Below are positions 36,660 to 44,947 of a DNA stretch of 64,000 nt, piece after piece (position 1 is the stretch's first letter; every line of letters begins with the position of its first letter). The position numbers were made by a program, and so were the translations under genes. The notes beneath the pieces were generated by a model. It saw only the letters and a program-made list of their open reading frames with translations. It was not told where the DNA came from and ran no database searches. The DNA is from Aureimonas populi (GTDB lineage: Bacteria; Pseudomonadota; Alphaproteobacteria; Rhizobiales; Rhizobiaceae): assembly GCF_017815515.1 (NCBI RefSeq), contig NZ_CP072611.1:1054001-1118000 (forward strand), in the 5' to 3' direction.

Positions 36660-38246
36660 CTACGAGCGGTCGGGCGAGGCCGCCGCGCCGCGCGGTACGT
36701 GGGAGCCGCCGGTGAAGCCGTCGATGAGCTGGTTGGTCTTGGACGGGCCGGCCTTGATCACCTTGAGCATCAGGATGACCATGATCACCGCCAGCACCGT
36801 GTAGAGCGTGGTGAAGAAGCCCAGGCTGATGGACAGGTCGAGCACCGAGAGGTCGGAGGCCGCGTAGAAGGTGGGCAGCACGCCTTCCACCGCCCAGGGC
36901 TGGCGCCCGTACTCGGCCACGAACCAGCCGGACTGGATCGCGATCCAGGGCAGCGGCAGGCTCCACAGCGCCATCTGGAGGAAGGTGCGGTTGTCGCCGA
37001 TCCGGTGCGCCGAGGCGAGCCAGAAGGAGTAGCCGAAGAAGGCGATGAGGTAGAAGCCGATCACCACCATGATGCGGAAGGTCCAGAAGAGCGGCGCGAT
37101 GCCGGGCACGGTGTCGAACGCGGCCTGCGTGATCTCCTCGTCCGTGGCGTTGACCACGTCCTCGCGATAGCGCTTCAGGAGCAGCGCGTAGCCGAGGTCC
37201 GACCAGCGCTCCTCGAAGACCTGCCGGGCCGCCTGGTCGGTGCCGTCGGCGCGGATGTCCTGCAGCGCCTGGTAGGCGACGAGGCCGCTCTGGATGCGCT
37301 GCCCGGCCAGTTCCACGAGGTCGAGGATGCCCGGAATCTCGCCGTCGAGCGAGCGCGTGGCGATGATGCCGAGCGCGAAGGGCACCTGGATCTCCCAGGA
37401 GTTCTGCTGGTCGCCCGGAATGGCGAAGAGGTTGAAGCCGGCGGGCGCGGGCTCGGTGTGCCACATGGCCTCGATGGCCGCGAGCTTCATCTTCTGGTGC
37501 TCGGTCGCGGCATAGCCGCTCTCGTCGCCCAGCACCACGACCGACAGGGCCGAGGCGAGGCCGAAGCTGGCCGCCACCGCCATGGAGCGCTTGGCGAGGT
37601 CCACGTGCCGGCCGCGCAGCAGGAACCAGGCGCTGATCGCCATGATGAACATGGCGCCCGTCACATAGCCCGCCGAGACGGTGTGGACGAACTTGGCCTG
37701 CGCCACGGGGTTGAAGATCACCGCGCCGAAATCGGTGATCTCCATGCGCATCGTGTCGGGGTTGAAGCGCGAGCCGACCGGGTTCTGCATCCAGCCGTTG
37801 GCGATGAGGATCCACAGCGCCGAGAGGTTGGCGCCCAGCGCGACCAGCCAGGTGACGATGAGGTGGGCCACCTTGGAGAGGCGGTCCCAGCCGAAGAAGA
37901 ACAGGCCGATGAAGGTGGCCTCGAGGAAGAAGGCCATCAGCCCCTCGATGGCCAGCGGCGCGCCGAAGACGTCGCCGACATAATGGCTGTAATAGGCCCA
38001 GTTCATGCCGAACTGGAACTCCATGACGATGCCGGTGGCCACGCCCATGGCGAAGTTGATGCCGAACAGCGTGCCCCAGAACAGCGTCATGCGCCGCCAG
38101 ATCTCGCGGCCGGTCATCACATAGACGCTCTCCATGATGGCCATGAGGAAGGAAAGCCCCAGCGTCAGGGGCACGAACAGGAAGTGGTACATCGCGGTGG
38201 CCGCGAATTGCAGCCGCGACAATTCCACCACGGTAAGATCGATCAT
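36660..38246 (-). CDS. cydA: cytochrome bd ubiquinol oxidase subunit I
   Basis: A 528-residue heme-bearing subunit that oxidises quinol and reduces oxygen. His21 in ATAMYHFLFVPLTLG is the b595/d-site ligand. KFVHTVSAGYVTGAMF holds the b558 region, and GRQPWAVEGVLPT is the late family motif. The length fits the long Q-loop form. It is the first gene of cydABX, divergent from cydDC across a perfect FNR/FixK site. Confidence 0.97.
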   Translation of the reverse strand: MIDLTVVELSRLQFAATAMYHFLFVPLTLGLSFLMAIMESVYVMTGREIWRRMTLFWGTLFGINFAMGVATGIVMEFQFGMNWAYYSHYVGDVFGAPLAIEGLMAFFLEATFIGLFFFGWDRLSKVAHLIVTWLVALGANLSALWILIANGWMQNPVGSRFNPDTMRMEITDFGAVIFNPVAQAKFVHTVSAGYVTGAMFIMAISAWFLLRGRHVDLAKRSMAVAASFGLASALSVVVLGDESGYAATEHQKMKLAAIEAMWHTEPAPAGFNLFAIPGDQQNSWEIQVPFALGIIATRSLDGEIPGILDLVELAGQRIQSGLVAYQALQDIRADGTDQAARQVFEERWSDLGYALLLKRYREDVVNATDEEITQAAFDTVPGIAPLFWTFRIMVVIGFYLIAFFGYSFWLASAHRIGDNRTFLQMALWSLPLPWIAIQSGWFVAEYGRQPWAVEGVLPTFYAASDLSVLDLSISLGFFTTLYTVLAVIMVILMLKVIKAGPSKTNQLIDGFTGGSHVPRGAAASPDRS

Positions 38247-38320
38247 GGAGGGTCGCCTTGAACGGAAGGCCGGCCGAGCGCCGGTCTCCTCGTGGCTAGA
38301 CCCGTTCCAGACAAGGCACC

Positions 38321-38334
38321 TTGATCTGGATCAA
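38321..38334. promoter_or_regulatory. FNR/FixK-type operator in the cydA-cydD divergent region
   Basis: TTGATCTGGATCAA is a perfect match to the FNR/FixK consensus TTGAT-N4-ATCAA. It lies almost at the centre of the 151-base divergent region, about 80 bases before cydA and 70 bases before cydD, so one symmetrical site could activate both operons under low oxygen. The window encodes a FixK-type protein at 47670-48341. Confidence 0.88.
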
Positions 38335-38397
38335 AGCGGCGTCCGCCCCCGCCTCCTAAGGCTTGCGGGGACACGGGGACGCTGAAGGGTGCCGGGC

Positions 38398-40167
38398 ATG
38401 GCGAAGACGCACGAGGCCACGGGAGACGGGCGCGCCGACATGCGCTGGCTCGGCGCGCTGCGCCGCCATGGCGGCGCGCCCCTCGCCCTCGCCCTCCTCC
38501 TGCCGTTCCTGGCCGGCGCCCTCCTGGTGCCGCAGGCCTGGCTCGTGGCCGATATCCTGCACGAGGCGATCGAGGAGGGCGCGCCGCGCGCCGCGCTGCT
38601 GCCCGCCATCGGCCTCGTCGCGACCATCTTCCTGGCGCGCGCGGCGCTTGGCGCGCTGGCCGAGCGGGCCGGCGTCTCCGCCGCCGAGCGCATCAAGGCG
38701 GTGCTGCGCGGCGCGCTCTTCTCCCGGACGCTGGCCGAGCGCAACGCCCGGCTCGGCCGCCGCTCCTCCGGCGCGCGCTCCTCGGTGATCGTCGACCAGG
38801 TGGAGGCGCTGGACGGCTTCTTCGCGCGGTTCCTGCCCGCCACCATCCAGGCCGCCGTGCTGCCGCTGGCCTTCGCGGCGGTCCTGTTCCCGGTGGACTG
38901 GGTGGTGGCGCTGCTCTTCCTGTGCACCGCGCCGCTGATCCCCGTCTTCATGGCGCTGGCCGGCTGGGGCGCGGAGGCGGCGACCAAGGCGCAGGCGGCC
39001 GCCTTCACGCGGCTCTCGGGCCGCTTCGCCGACCGCCTGCGCGGCCTTTTGACGCTCAAGCTCCTCGGGCGCGAGGCGCACGAGACGAACGAGGCGAGGG
39101 CGGCGGGCGAGGAGCTGCGCCTGCGCACCATGCGCGTCCTGCGCATCGCCTTCCTCTCCTCGGCGGTGCTGGAGTTCTTCGCCGCGCTGGGCGTGGCGGG
39201 CGTGGCCCTCTATGTGGGGCTCACCTATCTGGGCATGATCGACTTGCGCGGCTCGGTGCTCACGCTCCAGATGGGCCTCTTCTGCCTCCTGATGGCGCCG
39301 GAGGTGTACCAGCCGCTGCGCACGCTCGCCGCCCATTACCACGACCGCGCGGCGGCGAAGGCCGCGGTGGAGGAGATCGCCCTCCAGTTCGAGGGCCTGC
39401 CGGAGGTGCGGGCCGAGGCGCCGCCGCTGCCCGCCAGCGCTCCCGCCCTGCCGGCGGGGCCCGCGCGGGTGCGGATCGAGGGCTTTTGCGTCACCACCCC
39501 GGACGGCGCCCGGCCCGTTCTTTCGGGCGTCGATCTCGACATCGCGCCCGGTGAGCGGATCGCGATCCTGGGCCCCAGCGGCATCGGCAAGAGCACCTTC
39601 CTGGAGGCGCTGGCGGGCCTTCGTGCCCATGGCGGCACCATCCGCATCGACGGCGTTCCCCTGGGCGAGACGCCGGAGCCGGCCCTGCGCCGGCGCGTGG
39701 CCTTCCTCGGCCAGCGCCCGCGCATCTTTTGCGCGACGCTGGCCGCCAACATCCGGCTCGGGCGCGCCGGGGCGAGCGGGGCCGAGCTGCGGCACGCCGC
39801 GGAGCTGGCCGGCGTCCTGCCCTTCGCGCGCACGCTGGAGGAGGGCTTCGACACGCTGGTCGGCGAGGCCGGGCTCGGGCTTTCGGGCGGCGAGGCGCAC
39901 CGCCTCGCGCTCGCGCGCATCTTCCTGCGCGATCCGGGCCTGGTGCTCCTCGACGAGCCGACCGCCCATCTCGACGCGGAGACCGAGGCGCTGGTGCTGG
40001 ACGGCCTGGAGCGCTTCTGCGCCGGGCGCACGCTCGTCCTCGTCACCCATTCGGCGGCGGTGGCCGCGCGCATGGACCGTGTCTTCCGCGTGGCGGGCGG
40101 CACGCTCATCGAGGCGGCGCACAAGCGCCGCCGCGTGGACGACCTCGCGCTGGAGGGCGCCGCATGA
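38398..40167 (+). CDS. cydD: thiol reductant ABC exporter subunit CydD
   Basis: Half of the CydDC transporter that exports cysteine/glutathione and is needed to assemble cytochrome bd. The 589 residues comprise six membrane helices (about 20-310) and an ATPase domain (Walker A GPSGIGKST, signature LSGGEAHRLALARIF, Walker B LVLLDEPTAHLD). ATG 38398 follows GAAGGG with good spacing; GTG 38389 is the alternative. Confidence 0.95.
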   Translation: MAKTHEATGDGRADMRWLGALRRHGGAPLALALLLPFLAGALLVPQAWLVADILHEAIEEGAPRAALLPAIGLVATIFLARAALGALAERAGVSAAERIKAVLRGALFSRTLAERNARLGRRSSGARSSVIVDQVEALDGFFARFLPATIQAAVLPLAFAAVLFPVDWVVALLFLCTAPLIPVFMALAGWGAEAATKAQAAAFTRLSGRFADRLRGLLTLKLLGREAHETNEARAAGEELRLRTMRVLRIAFLSSAVLEFFAALGVAGVALYVGLTYLGMIDLRGSVLTLQMGLFCLLMAPEVYQPLRTLAAHYHDRAAAKAAVEEIALQFEGLPEVRAEAPPLPASAPALPAGPARVRIEGFCVTTPDGARPVLSGVDLDIAPGERIAILGPSGIGKSTFLEALAGLRAHGGTIRIDGVPLGETPEPALRRRVAFLGQRPRIFCATLAANIRLGRAGASGAELRHAAELAGVLPFARTLEEGFDTLVGEAGLGLSGGEAHRLALARIFLRDPGLVLLDEPTAHLDAETEALVLDGLERFCAGRTLVLVTHSAAVAARMDRVFRVAGGTLIEAAHKRRRVDDLALEGAA

Positions 40168-41831
40168 CCGATTTCCTCTTCTTCGCGCCGCTCTTCCGCC
40201 GGCAGGCGGGCCGCCTCGCCCTTTCGCTGCTTCTGGCCGCGCTGACGCTGTTCTTCGGCACGATGCTGCTCGGCGTCTCGGGCTGGTTCCTCACCGGCGC
40301 GGCGCTCGCCGGCTCCATCGCCGCCTTCAACCTGTTCGTGCCGTCCTCGCTGGTGCGCATGATGTCGTTCCTGCGCATCGCCTCGCGCTACGGCGAGCGG
40401 CTGGCCGGCCACGACGCCACGCTGCGGCTGCTCGCCGACATCCGCGCCTTCGTCTTCGCCGGGCTCTTCCCGCGCCTGCCCGTGCGCGAGCGCGACGCGC
40501 GGCACGGCGACCTCGTCTCCAGGCTCGTCGCCGATGTCGAGGCGCTCGACACCGCCTTCCTCACCGCCATCGTGCCGATCGCCTCGGCGCTGGCCATCGG
40601 CGGCGGGCTCACGCTGGGCCTGCATCTCCTGCTGCCGGCGGCCGCGCCCTTCGTGGCGGCGGCGTCGCTCCTCTGCGCGCTGGCCGTGCCGGGCGCGCTG
40701 GTGCTGGCCACGGGGCGCGCGGGCGCGCGGGCGGTGGAGACCTCCGCCGAGCTTCGCACCGCCGTCATCGACGGCATGGAGGGGCACACCGACCTCGTGA
40801 CCCTCGGCCTCGTCGATGACGCCCGGGCGGGGCTGGCGGCGAGCGGCGCGCGTCTTTCGAAGGCCCGCAGGCGCATCGCCAGCCTCTCGGCGCTCGCCTC
40901 CTTCACGGTCATGGCGCTGACGGCCGGCGCGTTCCTGGCCGTGCTCTGGTTCGGGCTGGAGGCGCTGGAGGCCGGCGCCCTGTCCGGCCCGCTCCTGGCC
41001 GGGCTCCTGCTCGCCACGCTGGGCAGCTTCGAGGTGAGCGGGGCCATCGTGCGCAGCGTCGCCAAGTTCGGGGCCGCGCGCGCGGCCGCCGGGCGCCTGC
41101 GCCGCATCGTGACGGCCGAAGCACCGGTTCGCGACCCCGCGCGGCCCGTGGCGCTGGCGGGCGGTGGCGAGGTTTCCTTCGAGGCCGTCACCTTCGGTTT
41201 CGAGGGCGGCCGGCCGGTGCTCCAGGGGCTCGACCTCGATGTCGCGCCGGGCGAGCGCGTCGCGGTCCTCGGCGCCAGCGGCAGCGGCAAGTCCACGCTG
41301 CTTACCCTGCTCCTGCGGCTGGCCGACCCGCAGGGCGGCCGGGTGCGCGTGGGAGGCACGGATATCCGCACCGTCGCGCAGGGCGCGCTGCACGAGCGCG
41401 TCGCCTTCATGGCGCAGGACGCGCCGGTCTTCACCGACACGATCCGCGACAACCTTTTGATCGCACGCCCCGAGGCGAGCGACGCGGCGCTGTGGCAGGC
41501 GCTGGAGGCCGCGCGCCTGGCCGACCACGTCCGCAGCCTGCCGGCGGGGCTCGACACGCCGCTCGGCGAGGCCGGCCGCACGCTTTCGGCCGGCGAGGCG
41601 CGGCGCCTGTGCCTGGCCCGCACGCTCCTGAGCCCGGCGCCGGTCGTCGCCTTGGACGAGCCCACCAGCGGCCTCGACCGCGACACCGAACTCGCCTTCT
41701 TCGCCGACCTCAAGCGCGCGACGGAGGGACGCACGGTCGTCCTCGTCACCCACGCCGCGCTGCCGGCCGGCACGGTGGACCGCACCTTCCGAATGGTGGC
41801 GGGCAAGCTGGTCGAGGAGCGGAGCGCCTGA
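40164..41831 (+). CDS. cydC: thiol reductant ABC exporter subunit CydC
   Basis: The second half of CydDC, 555 residues. The membrane domain opens with LFFGTMLLGVSGWFLTGAAL, a CydC hallmark, and the ATPase has Walker A GASGSGKST, signature LSAGEARRLCLARTL and Walker B VVALDEPTSGLD. Its ATG overlaps the cydD stop by four bases. It converges with ackA; I see no strong terminator in the 94 bases between them. Confidence 0.95.
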   Translation: MTDFLFFAPLFRRQAGRLALSLLLAALTLFFGTMLLGVSGWFLTGAALAGSIAAFNLFVPSSLVRMMSFLRIASRYGERLAGHDATLRLLADIRAFVFAGLFPRLPVRERDARHGDLVSRLVADVEALDTAFLTAIVPIASALAIGGGLTLGLHLLLPAAAPFVAAASLLCALAVPGALVLATGRAGARAVETSAELRTAVIDGMEGHTDLVTLGLVDDARAGLAASGARLSKARRRIASLSALASFTVMALTAGAFLAVLWFGLEALEAGALSGPLLAGLLLATLGSFEVSGAIVRSVAKFGAARAAAGRLRRIVTAEAPVRDPARPVALAGGGEVSFEAVTFGFEGGRPVLQGLDLDVAPGERVAVLGASGSGKSTLLTLLLRLADPQGGRVRVGGTDIRTVAQGALHERVAFMAQDAPVFTDTIRDNLLIARPEASDAALWQALEAARLADHVRSLPAGLDTPLGEAGRTLSAGEARRLCLARTLLSPAPVVALDEPTSGLDRDTELAFFADLKRATEGRTVVLVTHAALPAGTVDRTFRMVAGKLVEERSA

Positions 41832-41925
41832 ACAGGCCGAGGGCCGAACCGTCAGGCTCTCCGATCGACAGCCGCGCTCCCGCCCCTTTGCACCACCCCT
41901 CCGCCAGCTCTTGGAAAGGGCGTCG

Positions 41926-43086
41926 CTACAGGGCGGCGAGGACGCCTTCGGCCACCGCCTTTTCCTCGTCGGTCGGGATGACGAGGAGCCGCAGGCGCGA
42001 GTGTGGGGCGGCGATGTCCTCCACGCCGGCGTCGTTGCGCGCGTCGTCCATGGCCGCGCCCAGCCAGGCGGCGGCTTCGCAGATGCGGGCGCGGATGGCG
42101 GGGGAGTTCTCGCCGATGCCGGCGGTGAAGACCAGCGCGTCGAGCCCGCCGAGCGAGGCGGCGAGCTGGCCGATCTGGCGCGAGACGCTGAGCACGAAGA
42201 GGTCGAGCGCCTCGCGTGCATGAGGCGCCCCGCTCGCCAGCAGCACCTGCATGTCGCCCGAGAGGCCCGAGACGCCCAGAAGGCCGGACTGCTTGTAGAG
42301 CAGCGCCTGCATGTCCTCCCCGCTCATGCCCCGGGCGGTCATCAGGTGCAGCAGGATGCCCGGGTCGATGGCCCCGCAGCGCGTCGACATGATCGGCCCG
42401 TCCAGCGGCGAGAAGCCCATCGTGGTGGAGACGCTTCGCCCCTCCCGCATGGCGCACAGGCTGGAGCCGCTGCCCAGATGCGCCACCACCACGCGCCCGC
42501 CCGCCGAGGGGCCGAAGCGCTCCCGCAGGACATGGGCGATGAAGCCGTAGGACAGGCCGTGGAAGCCGTAGGAGACCAGCCCCTCGTCCAGGAGCGCACG
42601 CGGCAGGCCATAGAGCGTCTCGATGGCCGGGCGGCTGGCGTGGAAGGCGGTGTCGAAGCAGCCGATCTGCGCCGCCTGCGGCATCAGCGCCCGGCAGGCG
42701 TCCACGATCTGGAGGTTGAACGGCTGGTGCAGCGGCGCCATGGCGTTGAGCGTGCGCAGATAGGCGAGAATCTCCTCGTCGAGCCGCACCGGCGCGACAT
42801 GGCGCGCGCCGCCGTGCACGATGCGGTGGCCGACCGCGCAAACGCCGGCGAGCAGCCCCTCGCCGGCGAGCGCGTCGAACACGGTGGAGACGGCTTCGCG
42901 CATCTCCATCGGGCCCGCGCGCAACGCCTCTTCCCGGGGGCTCCAGGAGGAGGGCCTGACGGCCAGCCTCGGCGCATGGCCGAGGCCCGAGATCGCGCCC
43001 TTCAGCGCCGGGCGCAGATCGCGCTCGTAGACTGCGAATTTCAGGCTGGAGGAGCCCGCGTTGAGGACGAGGATCGAATCGCTCAT
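41926..43086 (-). CDS. ackA: acetate kinase
   Basis: A 386-residue cytoplasmic kinase that interconverts acetyl phosphate and acetate with ADP/ATP. Seen are the N-terminal VLNAGSSSLKF, VGHRIVHGGA, the catalytic CFDTAFHASRP and GFHGLSY, and FTAGIGENSPAIR near the end. With pta upstream (ATGA overlap) it gives substrate-level ATP, and it is the last gene of the putative fixK operon. Confidence 0.95.
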   Translation of the reverse strand: MSDSILVLNAGSSSLKFAVYERDLRPALKGAISGLGHAPRLAVRPSSWSPREEALRAGPMEMREAVSTVFDALAGEGLLAGVCAVGHRIVHGGARHVAPVRLDEEILAYLRTLNAMAPLHQPFNLQIVDACRALMPQAAQIGCFDTAFHASRPAIETLYGLPRALLDEGLVSYGFHGLSYGFIAHVLRERFGPSAGGRVVVAHLGSGSSLCAMREGRSVSTTMGFSPLDGPIMSTRCGAIDPGILLHLMTARGMSGEDMQALLYKQSGLLGVSGLSGDMQVLLASGAPHAREALDLFVLSVSRQIGQLAASLGGLDALVFTAGIGENSPAIRARICEAAAWLGAAMDDARNDAGVEDIAAPHSRLRLLVIPTDEEKAVAEGVLAAL

Positions 43087-44039
43087 TCGGCCGGCCTTCC
43101 CCTCTGCCAATGCGCGACCAGGAGCGCGGCCGCGCAGGAGGCCAGGCGCGAGACGCGCCCGTCCGCCCGGCTGGTCAGCATGATCGGCACCCGCGCGCCC
43201 ATCACGATGCCGGCCGATTGCGCGTTGGCCAGATAGGCGAGCTGCTTGGCGATCATGTTGCCGGCCTCGATATTGGGCGCGATCAGGATGTCGGCGCGCC
43301 CGGCGACGGGCGAGACGATGCCCTTGGTGTGGGCGGCCTCCTCCGAGATGGCGTTGTCGAAGGCGAGCGGCCCGTCGAGAAGGCCGCCCGTGATCTGGCC
43401 GCGATCGGCCATCTTGCACAGGGCCGCCGCGTCGATGGTGGCCGGCATGGTGGGATGAACCGTCTCGACGGCGGCGAGGATCGCCACGCGCGGCGTCTCC
43501 ACCCCCAGCGCCCGCGCGCAGTCCACCGCGTTCTGCACGATGTCGCGCTTGGTCGCGAGGTCGGGCGCGATGTTGATCGCCGCGTCCGAGATGAGCAGGG
43601 GGCGCGGATAGGTGGGCACGTCCATGATGAAGACGTGGCTCATGCGCCGGTCGGTGCGCAGGCCGGTGCGCCCGTCCACCACCGCGCCGAGCAGCTCGTC
43701 CGTATGCAGGCTGCCCTTCATCAGCGCCTCGACGGCGCCCGAGCGCGCCAGCTCGCACGCCTTCCCGGCGGCGGCGTGGCTGTGCTCCACATCCACGATA
43801 TCGACGCCGGACAGATCCTCCCCGGCCGCCTCGGCCGCCTTGCGGATCTTGCCCTCCGGGCCGACCAGCACCGGCACGATCAGCCCCCGGCGCGCCGCCT
43901 CCAGCGCGCCGTTGAGCGAGACGTCGTCCACCGGGTGGACGACGGCGGTGCGGGCGGGGGCCGGCTGCGCGGCAAGCGCCAGCAGCCGGTCCAGTTGCGA
44001 TGTCCGGCCCTGGCCGCCGCGCGTCTCGTCCTCGGCCAA
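43083..44039 (-). CDS. pta: phosphate acetyltransferase (short, PTA_PTB type)
   Basis: A 318-residue enzyme consisting only of the PTA_PTB catalytic domain, without the long N-terminal domains of E. coli Pta. Motifs include LMKGSLHTDELLGAV, HVFIMDVPTYPRPLLISDAA and ILIAPNIEAGNMIAKQLAY. No ATG precedes the conserved region; TTG at 44039, seven bases after GGGAG, is the best start. Phosphobutyryl transfer is possible, but pairing with ackA favours acetyl phosphate. Confidence 0.9.
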   Translation of the reverse strand: MAEDETRGGQGRTSQLDRLLALAAQPAPARTAVVHPVDDVSLNGALEAARRGLIVPVLVGPEGKIRKAAEAAGEDLSGVDIVDVEHSHAAAGKACELARSGAVEALMKGSLHTDELLGAVVDGRTGLRTDRRMSHVFIMDVPTYPRPLLISDAAINIAPDLATKRDIVQNAVDCARALGVETPRVAILAAVETVHPTMPATIDAAALCKMADRGQITGGLLDGPLAFDNAISEEAAHTKGIVSPVAGRADILIAPNIEAGNMIAKQLAYLANAQSAGIVMGARVPIMLTSRADGRVSRLASCAAALLVAHWQRGRPAE

Positions 44040-44080
44040 GGCGATGCTCCCGGTGCGATGTTGCGAAGGGGCGGCGGGCC

Positions 44081-44929
44081 TCAATGGGCGAGGAGGAGCG
44101 GCACCGGGCTGTCCTCGAGCAGCGAGGAGGTGACGCCGCCCAGCACGGCCTGCTGAAGCCGCGAATGGGCGTAGGCGCCCATCACGATCATCTGCGCGCC
44201 CGTCTCGGCCACATGGCCGCGCAGCGCGCCGGCCACGTCCCGCCGGGGGGCGGTCAGCGTGGTCTGGGTCGCGGGCACCTCGTGGTGGGAGAGATAGCGG
44301 GCCAGCTTCTCGCCCGGCGGCACCTCGGACACGTCCTTCTCGCCCTGCACGGTGACGATCTCCACCGATTCGGCCGCCTGGAGGAGCGGCAGCGCCTCGC
44401 GCACGGCGCGGGTGGAGGGGACCGAGCCGTCCCAGGCCACCAGCACCTTGCGGGGCAGGGCGCCCTCGAAGGAGGCCGGCACGCGGATCAGCGGGCGGGC
44501 GGTGCGGAAGAGCAGGGATTCCACGATCTCGCGCTCCTCGCGCAGGGCGCTGGCGCCCGAATCCACCACGATCACGTCCTGGAGCCGGGCGCGGATGGCC
44601 GCGCGGCCGACGAGCGCCAGGAAGTCGAGCGAGATGAGGTGCGTCTCGGCCGGGACGCCCGCCTCGGCGGCGGCGGCCTCGGCCAGCTTCATGCCGGCCC
44701 GCGCCTGCTCGTCCAGCCGCTTGGTCTGCTCGGCCAGGAGCTGGAGCGGCATGTCGGTGAGCAGGCTGTAGGGCACCCAGGCCGACTGCGGCGAGAGGAA
44801 GTCGATGGTCAGGTGGCCGGCGAAGTGCCGCCCCATCTCCACCGCCAGCCGCGTGGCGGGGCTGGGCGCGTCGCGCAGTTCGGCTTCCGGCAGGAGGGTG
44901 AGCAGGATGTTCTTGTAGGCGTGGGGCAT
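44081..44929 (-). CDS. universal stress protein, tandem UspA domains
   Basis: A 282-residue two-domain UspA protein. The second domain is the well-conserved one (KVLVAWDGSVPSTRAVREALPLL, then MGAYAHSRLQQAVLGGVTSSLL, the ATP-binding loop). Usp genes of this form are frequent members of FixK/FNR regulons in Hyphomicrobiales. It is placed between the P-type ATPase (18-base gap) and pta. Confidence 0.92.
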   Translation of the reverse strand: MPHAYKNILLTLLPEAELRDAPSPATRLAVEMGRHFAGHLTIDFLSPQSAWVPYSLLTDMPLQLLAEQTKRLDEQARAGMKLAEAAAAEAGVPAETHLISLDFLALVGRAAIRARLQDVIVVDSGASALREEREIVESLLFRTARPLIRVPASFEGALPRKVLVAWDGSVPSTRAVREALPLLQAAESVEIVTVQGEKDVSEVPPGEKLARYLSHHEVPATQTTLTAPRRDVAGALRGHVAETGAQMIVMGAYAHSRLQQAVLGGVTSSLLEDSPVPLLLAH

Positions 44930-44947
44930 GGGTTGTCTCCCGTTCCG

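Noticed and set aside
34669..37815. A 1048-codon minus-strand frame across the MFS and cyd genes
   Set aside because: It overlaps well-identified cydA, cydB and MFS genes in other frames and has low-complexity composition.
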